A stretch of DNA of 64,000 bases. It comes from Spirochaetota bacterium (GTDB lineage Bacteria > Spirochaetota > Spirochaetia > Treponematales > UBA12059). Positions within the stretch are counted from its first letter, which is position 1. Each line of letters begins with the position of its first letter. The DNA lies in the NCBI GenBank assembly GCA_029547205.1, contig JAKPPT010000068.1:229922-293921 (forward strand). The letters run 5' to 3'. Shown here in pieces: positions 26,065 to 33,644 of this stretch. The position numbers and the translations under genes are program-made. The notes beneath the pieces were generated by a model that was not told the DNA's origin, did not search any database, and saw only the letters and a list, made by a program, of their open reading frames with translations.

Positions 26065-29000
26065 AAACAAACATGGCGGCAACATGAGGAAGCATCTCGA
26101 ACACGCATACGCTCTCGGATGGAAGGGAAGCAAAGAGGAATTCATCGATGCCAGTGCAAACCTGAATCCTCTTGGACCACCGCCATGGATTAATGAAGTT
26201 ATTTTTTCATCGCATGAATTGCTTTATCAGTATCCAGACCCTGAATATGTAGAACTTTTGAGTGCTGTTGCCAACTATCTTCCCATACCTCCAGAAAAAA
26301 TTGTTTTTGGGAATGGTGCTGACGAAATCATGTTTGCTCTAGCAAGAATGATTGCAAAGCCACGCGGACTTACACAGCCTGAGCCCACTGCGCGAGCACT
26401 CGTTGCCGCCCCAGCCTACAGCAGTTACCGTGAAGCTCTGACACGCGCTGGCTTGACTGTTATAGAAGTTCCATACCAGTCGCTGTTCGTTCATCATGAG
26501 GAAGCAGTTAGCATACAGGAGTTTGCAACATGCTGGATCGGCGCGCCAAATAATCCCGATGGTGCAGTTCCCCCTCAGTATCCACAGAGCATTATTACAC
26601 TCGCAAACAATTTCCCGCAAACGTTTTTTGTTATTGATGAGGCTTTTATAGAGTTTACCGATTTTACATCACTTGCGGAAATAAAGAGCCTCCCGGATAA
26701 TATTTTTATTATTCGCTCAATGACAAAAATCTTTGCTGTTCCCGGTCTCAGGATAGGATTTGCTATCGTTCCAGAAGCATACAAAAGTTTGATACGCGAA
26801 GAAATTCCCAACTGGCCACTCAATACAGTAGCAGCGCAATTTGCACTCAAAACTTTGAGCCACCCCGATGTACAAAACTATGTTACAACATCAAAACAAT
26901 TCATAAACAAGGAAAAACAGCGCATACGCCAGGCTCTATCACCCTACTATGAACTCTCCGAAGCTCATGCAAACTTTTATTGTATAAAATTAAAATATAG
27001 TAAAAACTCAGCACAGTACGCGTATTCACAGTACGCAGAAAACTCGCACACAAACTATGTTGACTATACAAACACAAACTGCACTAACGGATCGGGTGCA
27101 AATCAGGGAGCAACACCAGAACAAACAGGCACCGATCAACCTAATCGTACCCAAACCGGAGCCTGCCAGCCAGATCACCCTTATCAAGCGCTCGATGCCG
27201 CCAGTCGCCTGGAACATGAACCGGCCTGCACCGATCAACCTAATCGCACCCAAACCGGAGCCTGCCAGCCAGATCACCCACTGAGTAAACTGAGAACATC
27301 GCTCATAGAGTTTCTGCTTAAAAGCGGAATTGCCGTGCGCGATGTTTCCAACTATACAAACAACGATGAATGGATTTGCAGAATTGCCATCCGCACACAA
27401 AAAGAAAACGATGCTATAATCAGCGCGCTTACAACATTTGCGACACTTTCTGCATGCACTTCTAGCAGAATGCACAGCAATTCAGCAGGTAGTGCTGTAG
27501 GTAACGCATTCAGTAGTGCTGCAGGTAGCGAACCCAGTAGTTCTGCAAACAGTATAATTTACCATGTAAGTCGTAATACCTCGATCGAAGCAGAAAAATT
27601 TAAAATTAAAAAACCAAGCAGAGCAATCGCTATAATGATACAGGGTTGCTCATCGAGTGCCGGTAAAAGTATTATTACAGCTGCACTGTGCCGAATTTTG
27701 AGAAATCGCGGTTTTGATGTTGCTCCTTACAAAGCACAGAATATGTCCAATAATTCAGCGGTAACAAGGGATGGCTTTGAGATAGGCCGGGCGCAGGCAG
27801 TACAGGCTCTCGCTTGCGGTCTTGAGCCAGATCCAAGAATGAATCCCGTGCTCATTAAACCAGAGGGCAACATGGAATCACAGGTACTTGTTATGGGTAA
27901 ACCCTGGCAGAGAAAAACTGCACAGGGCTACTATCAGCACAAAAACGAGCTTGCTGCCATTGCACAGGATGCTTATGACAGTCTTGCTCGAGAATATGAA
28001 GTAATAGTACTAGAAGGAGCTGGGAGTCCAGCTGAAATTAACTTAAAATCACATGATTTTGTAAACATGCAAGCTGCAATCTATGCAGATGCTGATGTTT
28101 ACCTCGTAGGTGACATTGATCGCGGAGGTGTGTTTGCATCATTTTTAGGACACATTGCCACATTCAGCCACACTGAACGGAATTTGCTGAAAGGTTTTAT
28201 CATCAATAAGTTCCGTGGCGATGCCACGCTGCTCGCTCCTGCCTATGAGCTGCTTGCCCGCTACACAAGCGTTCCCGTAATCGGGTGTGTCCCGTATTTT
28301 AAAGATATTGTGATACCCGAAGAAGATGAGGCTACTTTCCCTGTACCGAACAAAGCTCAAAAACGAGCTGATGAACTACCTACTATTACCCTCGGCATTA
28401 TCATGTTCCCACATGTTTCGAACTTTACAGATTTTGAACCATTTGCATATGAACCCTATGTCAAAATAAAAAAGATAGTAAACCCCTCTGATTGCGCAGA
28501 AATAGACGCTCTTATTTTACCTGGTTCAAAAACAACAGTGCGAGACTACCTGTGGCTCGAAGAAACTGGACTTGCCCGTGTAATATGCGAACAGGCCGAC
28601 CAGGGTACAATTATCATGGGAATCTGCGGCGGACTCCAGATGTTAGGTACAGAAATCCATGATCCTGACCATGTCGAATCAGACCATACTGTTACAAAGA
28701 GCCTTGCACTCTTACCATTAGTTACAACATTTTCAAAAAACAAACAACTTGCACGAGGTACCTATGCCATTACCCAGCCTGATACTCTCTTCAATAATGA
28801 GATGGGTGAAAGCTGGCAAAACGCGAAGCTCATTCAGGAATTGCTTCAGAGAATCTCAGAGAAGGAACTATCAGGCTACGAGATTCACCATGGCATAACG
28901 ATGTATTCAGAACCAGACTACTCGCTTCAGGCGATTTCTCTAAATTCCTCTGCAAATGCAATCAGCAAAAAACCGACCCCATTTATTTTTAATGCACACA

Positions 29001-29263
29001 ATAACCCTGTTGCATGGTGTTATAAAAATATCATTGGAACCTATCTCCATGGCATATTTGAAAACGATGAATTGCGAACAGCATTCCTAAACTGTATACG
29101 CGCCCGAAAAAACTTACAAGAACAACAACTCTTTCCTGTACCTACAACCGATGCAGAGCTTGAAAAACTCAGCAATTATATAGCATCATATATCGATACA
29201 GACACAATTGTGCATAACCTTATGAAGCAAACAAACAGAAAGGCTTATCCGGGATGGAGCTAG
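26054..29263 (+). CDS. cobD-cobQ: Fused CobD-type aminotransferase (threonine-phosphate decarboxylase) and cobyric acid synthase CobQ
   Basis: A single protein of about 1070 residues; numbers count from the ATG at 26027. Residues to about 480 are a PLP enzyme: HGGN start, DASANLNPLGPPPW, and the PLP Lys234 in SMTKIFAVPGLRIG. This half makes aminopropanol phosphate from threonine phosphate. Residues about 530-1078 are CobQ: P-loop QGCSSSAGKS (about 539), YKAQNMSNNSAVTRDG, and a glutamine-amidotransferase domain with Cys in GICGGLQMLG (about 867). CobQ amidates cobyrinic acid. The small PLP subdomain is split by a Gln/Thr/Asn/Pro-rich insert (about 325-420) containing two copies of an in-frame repeat, and a Ser/Ala-rich linker joins the halves. 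Start may be ATG 26027 or TTG 26054 (AAGGAAG upstream); HGGN requires a start before 26084. Confidence 0.9.
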   Translation: MITENKHGGNMRKHLEHAYALGWKGSKEEFIDASANLNPLGPPPWINEVIFSSHELLYQYPDPEYVELLSAVANYLPIPPEKIVFGNGADEIMFALARMIAKPRGLTQPEPTARALVAAPAYSSYREALTRAGLTVIEVPYQSLFVHHEEAVSIQEFATCWIGAPNNPDGAVPPQYPQSIITLANNFPQTFFVIDEAFIEFTDFTSLAEIKSLPDNIFIIRSMTKIFAVPGLRIGFAIVPEAYKSLIREEIPNWPLNTVAAQFALKTLSHPDVQNYVTTSKQFINKEKQRIRQALSPYYELSEAHANFYCIKLKYSKNSAQYAYSQYAENSHTNYVDYTNTNCTNGSGANQGATPEQTGTDQPNRTQTGACQPDHPYQALDAASRLEHEPACTDQPNRTQTGACQPDHPLSKLRTSLIEFLLKSGIAVRDVSNYTNNDEWICRIAIRTQKENDAIISALTTFATLSACTSSRMHSNSAGSAVGNAFSSAAGSEPSSSANSIIYHVSRNTSIEAEKFKIKKPSRAIAIMIQGCSSSAGKSIITAALCRILRNRGFDVAPYKAQNMSNNSAVTRDGFEIGRAQAVQALACGLEPDPRMNPVLIKPEGNMESQVLVMGKPWQRKTAQGYYQHKNELAAIAQDAYDSLAREYEVIVLEGAGSPAEINLKSHDFVNMQAAIYADADVYLVGDIDRGGVFASFLGHIATFSHTERNLLKGFIINKFRGDATLLAPAYELLARYTSVPVIGCVPYFKDIVIPEEDEATFPVPNKAQKRADELPTITLGIIMFPHVSNFTDFEPFAYEPYVKIKKIVNPSDCAEIDALILPGSKTTVRDYLWLEETGLARVICEQADQGTIIMGICGGLQMLGTEIHDPDHVESDHTVTKSLALLPLVTTFSKNKQLARGTYAITQPDTLFNNEMGESWQNAKLIQELLQRISEKELSGYEIHHGITMYSEPDYSLQAISLNSSANAISKKPTPFIFNAHNNPVAWCYKNIIGTYLHGIFENDELRTAFLNCIRARKNLQEQQLFPVPTTDAELEKLSNYIASYIDTDTIVHNLMKQTNRKAYPGWS
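27129..27279 (+). repeat. In-frame 52-bp direct repeat inside the CobD half
   Basis: A block starting GCACCGATCAACCTAATCG occurs at 27129-27180 and again at 27228-27279, with one difference (T/C) and a period of 99 bp, that is 33 codons. Both copies encode CTDQPNRTQTGACQPDHP-like residues. It lies within a low-complexity insert, so it looks like repeat expansion in a tolerated loop. Confidence 0.9.
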
Positions 29264-30321
29264 TTCAGCAATTTCTGCAGACACTCAAAACAAACTACTG
29301 GTATTACAATATCGCCATAGTAGCTGGTGGAATTATTCTCGATAGCATCATTGGTGACCCCGTCTTTTCACTCCACCCGGTCAGGCTTATCGGTAAACTT
29401 GCAGATATTTTGGAAACTATAACGCGAAAACTCTTCTCCTGTCCCTATCCGCCCACAAACGCGAATAACACAACTGAGCGCACATTGAAAACTCGAGAGC
29501 TGCTTGCGGGTTTTTGCGCATGGATAGGGACAGTCCTGCCTGTGACGATCGTTGTTTTACTGATGCATTCATTCTTAATTGCAAAGATTTTCGAACTCGC
29601 ATTAGTTTTTGACAGCTTTGTAATCTGGGCTTCAATCGCGCGGAAAGATCTCGTCAGGCACGCTATGCGGGTCTTTCATGCGCTCCGTTCCGATGCCCCT
29701 TATCCGCCAGTGCGCGGGCGGCAGGCTGTTGCCATGATGGTAGGTCGGGATGTCTCAAAACTCGATGCTAACGGTGTGGCTCGCGCTTGTGTCGAAAGCA
29801 TTGCAGAAAGCTCTGTCGATGGCATTACCGCTCCGCTCATATATGGCTTGATTTTTGGACCCTGGGCTGCAATCTTCTATCGCATAATCAATACACTCGA
29901 CTCGATGTTTGGACACAAGACAGCGCGTTATCTCTCGTTTGGCAAGCCTGCCGCCCGCGCTGACGATATTGCAAACTTTATACCAGCCCGATTTTCCGCG
30001 TTACTGGCATGCTTCTGTGCTCCTTTCGTACAGGGACACACTAGTACAGCGCTTGTATCTTTTAAGCGATACCGGCTCGCCCACGAAAGCCCCAACGCTG
30101 GCCATCCCGAATCAGCCTATGCTGGTGCACTCGGGCTTTGGCTCGGTGGCACAACAATATACCCTACCGAAGTTATCCAGAAACCTGTAATCAATCCGGA
30201 AGGCAGGGACACTCATTACATGGATATTAAGCGAGCACTCACGCTCCTCAACTGGAATATCTACCTCATCTTTGGAGTTCTTAGCATTTTGCTCGCCCTT
30301 TTCTCCTCATTGGTCAAATAA
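29254..30321 (+). CDS. cbiB: Adenosylcobinamide-phosphate synthase
   Basis: A 355-residue CbiB/CobD membrane protein. Landmarks are GGIILDSIIGDPVFSLHPVRLIG (about 21-43), GRDVSKLDANGVARACVESIAESSVDGITAPL, RIINTLDSMFGHK and NAGHPESAYAGALGLWLGG. It joins aminopropanol phosphate, the product of the neighbouring CobD domain, to adenosylcobyric acid. About five membrane helices. The start overlaps the end of the fused gene by 10 bases. CobU, CobS and CobC, needed to finish cobalamin, are not in this window. Confidence 0.93.
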   Translation: MELVQQFLQTLKTNYWYYNIAIVAGGIILDSIIGDPVFSLHPVRLIGKLADILETITRKLFSCPYPPTNANNTTERTLKTRELLAGFCAWIGTVLPVTIVVLLMHSFLIAKIFELALVFDSFVIWASIARKDLVRHAMRVFHALRSDAPYPPVRGRQAVAMMVGRDVSKLDANGVARACVESIAESSVDGITAPLIYGLIFGPWAAIFYRIINTLDSMFGHKTARYLSFGKPAARADDIANFIPARFSALLACFCAPFVQGHTSTALVSFKRYRLAHESPNAGHPESAYAGALGLWLGGTTIYPTEVIQKPVINPEGRDTHYMDIKRALTLLNWNIYLIFGVLSILLALFSSLVK

Positions 30322-30416
30322 AGTACATGAGCCAACACGAGGGACACTCTTCAGTACTTCAGTAGTTTCTCTTCAATAATTACCTGAGGGACACTCTTCA
30401 ATACATCTTCAATACT
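30322..30416. repeat. Short direct repeats GAGGGACACTCTTCA(G/A)TAC
   Basis: After the cbiB stop, GAGGGACACTCTTCAGTAC (30339-30357) recurs as GAGGGACACTCTTCAATAC (30386-30404), 47 bp later, with further CTTCAATA fragments between and after. This belongs to a family of GGGACA-containing motifs scattered through the window. No gene is present. Confidence 0.6.
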
Positions 30417-30541
30417 AAAGGGGGCGTTGCGGGGGTATCCCCCGCAGAGGGGGTAGCGGAAGCCCCCGCAGCCAGCACGCGTAGTAATAACGTATAGCGC
30501 TGCTGGCGAGGAGGCTGGAGCGAGGGGGAGTCCTCCCCCCT
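30417..30541. repeat. GC-rich structured intergenic element (REP-like)
   Basis: A 125-bp stretch far richer in G+C than its surroundings and full of stems: GCGGGGG-TAT-CCCCCGC (30429-30445), GGGGG...CCCCC around TAGCGGAAG (about 30450-30468), and GGGGGAG-TC-CTCCCCC near 30525-30540. It begins abruptly after an AT-rich sequence. The architecture suggests a mobile or dispersed palindromic repeat. It may also end cbiB transcripts. No coding frame is convincing. Confidence 0.6.
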
Positions 30542-30867
30542 GATGATGGTGAGCCCTCTTGACCATACCCCTTCCCCTGACCATAGGTCACCAGCCCTTT
30601 CCATCCATAGCCTCCCTACCAGCGCTATAGATATCTACCCCCCTTTTACCCTGCGCATTTACTTCTCCCTGCCCATAGTCAGATCCCTGCCCTTATACCA
30701 ACTCACTTTTCCAGTCCTCTATACTGTTCCCTCACCTTTACAAGTTCACGCCATACCGCCCCACTACCATGACAACACCCCTCCTTACAACATCCCTCAT
30801 TCAAACCCACCATGCCTCTTTCCAGATGTCGTTATGACTTTTGCGAACGGTTTAGTATATTTACTTT
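30542..30867. other. C-rich non-coding stretch before msrB
   Basis: This stretch has strongly strand-biased composition, with runs such as CCATACCCCTTCCCCTGACCATAGG and repeated CCAT/CCCT words. Open frames in it encode Pro/Ser/His-rich sequence without any family pattern, so I treat it as non-coding. It looks unlike the flanking genes. Confidence 0.5.
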
Positions 30868-31473
30868 ATGAAGATATTTCTGCTGGTCATAACGATTAGC
30901 CTTGTTTCTTGCGCCCCTAAAATAGGAAACGCACCTAAAATAGCAGACACCCCTAAAATAGGAGACGCCCCAAAACAAGCAAACGCCCCAAAACAGGCAG
31001 AGGAGGGACAGACTATGAATGATGATATTTGCTATATCGAACCGACTGAAGAATTGCGAGCCAGGCTTTCTCCAGAAGAATTTCGTGTTCTCGTGGAAGC
31101 TTCTACTGAACCTCCATTCCGCAATGCTTACTGGAACAATCATGAACCGGGTATCTATGTTGATAAGATTGATGGCACGCCGCTTTTTACCTCGATTGCG
31201 AAGTTTGACTCTGGAACTGGCTGGCCCAGTTTTTTTGAACCTATCGCGCTTGAAAATCTTGTGTTCGTCGAAGACAACTCTTTTGGAATGCACCGGATAG
31301 AAGTTCGTTCAAAATCTTCTGGTGGTCACCTTGGTCATGTTTTTGATGATGGCCCGGCACCAACAGGGAAACGATACTGTATCAACTCTGCTGCTCTGCG
31401 CTTTATTCCTCTCGATCGTATGAATCAAGAGGGTTATGGTCATCTGCTTGATTTGTTTAATAAAAATCAATAG
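30868..31473 (+). CDS. msrB: Peptide-methionine (R)-S-oxide reductase, lipoprotein form
   Basis: A 201-residue protein. Residues 1-15 are a lipoprotein signal ending LVSC, followed by five six-residue repeats (pattern [12 protein letters not shown], residues 16-45). The MsrB domain follows: [48 protein letters not shown] and the catalytic Cys in [11 protein letters not shown]. The zinc-binding CxxC pairs of some MsrB proteins are absent. It would repair methionine-R-sulfoxide in envelope proteins. There is no ribosome-binding site at 30868, but an in-frame ATG at 31015 has AGGAGG eight bases upstream, so a shorter cytosolic enzyme may also be made. Confidence 0.9.
   Translation: MKIFLLVITISLVSCAPKIGNAPKIADTPKIGDAPKQANAPKQAEEGQTMNDDICYIEPTEELRARLSPEEFRVLVEASTEPPFRNAYWNNHEPGIYVDKIDGTPLFTSIAKFDSGTGWPSFFEPIALENLVFVEDNSFGMHRIEVRSKSSGGHLGHVFDDGPAPTGKRYCINSAALRFIPLDRMNQEGYGHLLDLFNKNQ
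30913..31002 (+). repeat. Five tandem 18-bp repeats in the MsrB linker
   Basis: Five 18-bp units start at 30913, 30931, 30949, 30967 and 30985, directly after the lipidated Cys codon. They encode [24 protein letters not shown] and APKQAE. Because the unit is a multiple of three, gain or loss of copies would change tether length without frameshift. Confidence 0.9.
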
Positions 31474-31485
31474 GGGTAATGCAAT

Positions 31486-31770
31486 ATAAAAACTAAGACA
31501 TCGCTGCCTCTGTTATTTTCTGTTGTGCTCTTGGATATGGTTGGGTTTGGTTTTATTATTCCGCTCATTCCCGATTATATCAAACAGTTCCATGCCGATC
31601 CCGCTCTGTTAGGATTTCTGATGGCTGTTTATGCTGGCGGGCAGTTTATTGCTGCGCCTCTCGTTGGAAGGTTATCTGATAAAGATGGAAGAAAACCGCT
31701 ATTGCTCTTTTCCATTGGAGGGACATTCTTTTCACTACTCAGGCTTGCTATGTTGATGAGTAAAAAATAA
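31486..31770 (+). pseudogene. Remnant of an MFS (TetA-like) transporter gene
   Basis: The frame encodes the first two membrane helices of a major-facilitator transporter: LDMVGFGFIIPLIPDY, GFLMAVYAGGQFIAAPLVGRLSDKDGRKPLLL, containing the motif-A loop GRLSDKDGRKP. It then stops at about 95 of the usual 400 residues, and the following 120 bp show no transporter sequence. The natural start seems lost: a codon ATA at 31486, with AGGGG upstream, sits where ATG is expected, and the only in-frame alternatives are GTG/TTG codons inside the first helix. This is a truncated, decayed gene. Confidence 0.8.
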
Positions 31771-31893
31771 TTTTCATGTATGCGATAGAGTAGCACCGAT
31801 CATCAATGGTGTGGATTATCGCTATAATGGCACCGCTTATTGCTGCAATAGTACCGATTATCGTTGCAATGGTAATTTGCTCAATGCAATCAA

Positions 31894-33600
31894 CTACTTT
31901 ACAGTGTGCCGCTTGATTTTTTTAGTGGTGGTCATTTCAAGTGGTTCTGTCAGTATAGTTATTTTGCTGATACGTTGATAAGGAAGCAGTTTTGCATTAA
32001 CCTCATCAACGATATGTTTGATACGGGCTTCAATATCTCCATCCTGAATTGTCATACCGTTTCGCACTGCTTCCTGGTCAAACCACTCTTTGCTGGGGTA
32101 AATACATGCTTCTATGCCTTCTGATTTTTCACGCTTATCTAACAAGTAGCCCCGTACGAGAATTTGTTCAATTTCACTGTATAATTGAAATGCATTTTCA
32201 ATTTCTTCTGGATATACATTTTTACCGCCTTCGGTAACAATAACATTTTTAGCCCGACCGGTTAAGTAAAGATAATTTTCTTTATCGAGATACCCAACAT
32301 CTCCCGTTTTAAACCAACCGTCACTGGTAAATACTTCTCTCGTAGCAGCTTCATTTTTATAGTATCCTTTCATGACCATTGGTCCCTTAACCGCAATCTC
32401 ACCTCGTCCGTCATGATCAGGTTCAAGAATTTTCATTTCAACCTGTGGGAGGATTTTACCAACACTGGTTTCCTTATATGCTTCTACTGGATTAAGCGTC
32501 AGTATAGGGCTTGTTTCTGTAAGTCCATAACCCTGAACAAAATCAATACCTAGTTGGTTATATTTTCTAAACACAGAAGGAGCAAGCGGCCCCCCGCCAC
32601 AAATGCAGATACGGATGCTTTTGAGGCTTGCTTTATCGAGTATCGAGCCAAACATCTTTTTACCTGGGTTTACTTTGAATACTTTTTTTATAAACCCGGA
32701 AATTGCCATCAATACCGAAATGAGTCCATACACCAAAAAGCCTTTTGCTTTTATACCCTTTATGATACCCGCAAGCACTTTATTAAAAAGCAGGGGCACA
32801 CCTAGGAACATGGTTACTTTAGCTTCTTTGAGTTCTTTGAGAATTGCTGTTGTTACCATACGCTGCCCAAATACGAGTTCTGCACCTACGGAAATAGCCT
32901 CAATAAAAACAGCTAGCATTGTATATGCATGATGAATTGGGAGGAGCGCATAGAATACATCAGTTTCAAAAATATTAAGATTAGCCTGCGCAAGATAGCA
33001 GTCACTGACAAAATTTCGATGTGTGAGCATGGCACCTTTAGGGATACCAGTCGTTCCACTCGTAAACAAAATTGCTGCCAAGTCTTCTTCCTGTGCTGGT
33101 TCTATATGCGCTGTTCCGGAAAATGTAAGCTCATAAATATAGGCTGGCTTTGCTTTTGAGAGTGACCAGCAATGCTGTATTCCATCTTTGAGTGCATCAT
33201 ACTTTTCTTCATCTACAAAGAGTGCCTGTGCATCAGATGCTTTGAGAATATTTTTTATTTCGTCAACCGAAAGCTGATAGTCTATTGGCACCACAGTAAA
33301 ACCTGCAAATAAAATTGCTAAATATGCAATGGCCCACTCAGGCGAATTTTTGCCGGTAACAGCAATTTTGCTTCCCCTTTCAAAGTGCTGACTTGCAAGG
33401 AAATTGGCAACCTGCTCTATCAGCGCTAGTGTGTCCCTATAGGTCAATGTTGTACGATCTGGGTTAAAAATAGTAAAACATGGGCGGTCAGGAAAACGCG
33501 CAACGGTGATTCTAAACATCTCTGGCAGCGTTGGCCATGTTCCCTTAAAATGCGTTCCACGATAATTTTCGAGAAATGCCCACGGTGTTATATTTGTCAT
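31894..33600 (-). CDS. AMP-dependent acyl-CoA synthetase (long-chain fatty acid--CoA ligase family)
   Basis: A 568-residue adenylate-forming enzyme. Motifs in order: FTSGTTGIPKGAMLTH (about 178-193), the A5 region GYGLTETSPILTLNP (about 350), GWFKTGDVGYLD (about 430) and GRAKNVIVTEGGKNVYPEEIE, ending KKIKRHTVK, where the late Lys is the usual catalytic Lys. It activates a carboxylic acid, probably a fatty acid, to the acyl-CoA through an acyl-AMP. Substrate cannot be read from the sequence. It is 44 bp downstream of the M16 protease gene and may be co-transcribed. GGGGGAAAAATT before ATG gives the ribosome-binding site. Confidence 0.88.
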   Translation of the reverse strand: MTNITPWAFLENYRGTHFKGTWPTLPEMFRITVARFPDRPCFTIFNPDRTTLTYRDTLALIEQVANFLASQHFERGSKIAVTGKNSPEWAIAYLAILFAGFTVVPIDYQLSVDEIKNILKASDAQALFVDEEKYDALKDGIQHCWSLSKAKPAYIYELTFSGTAHIEPAQEEDLAAILFTSGTTGIPKGAMLTHRNFVSDCYLAQANLNIFETDVFYALLPIHHAYTMLAVFIEAISVGAELVFGQRMVTTAILKELKEAKVTMFLGVPLLFNKVLAGIIKGIKAKGFLVYGLISVLMAISGFIKKVFKVNPGKKMFGSILDKASLKSIRICICGGGPLAPSVFRKYNQLGIDFVQGYGLTETSPILTLNPVEAYKETSVGKILPQVEMKILEPDHDGRGEIAVKGPMVMKGYYKNEAATREVFTSDGWFKTGDVGYLDKENYLYLTGRAKNVIVTEGGKNVYPEEIENAFQLYSEIEQILVRGYLLDKREKSEGIEACIYPSKEWFDQEAVRNGMTIQDGDIEARIKHIVDEVNAKLLPYQRISKITILTEPLEMTTTKKIKRHTVK

Positions 33601-33644
33601 AATTTTTCCCCCTCTATAGCAATTGCGTACAGGTACGTTTAATT

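Noticed and set aside
6192..30222. Near-identical 17-mers GGGACAC(G/T)CATTACATG at cas6 start and inside cbiB
   Set aside because: A few such pairs are expected by chance in 64 kb, and the cbiB copy encodes conserved protein sequence.
30351..30899. Several overlapping frames in the GC-rich and C-rich intergenic region
   Set aside because: They encode Pro/Ser/Gly-rich sequence with no family pattern and arise from compositional bias and palindromes.
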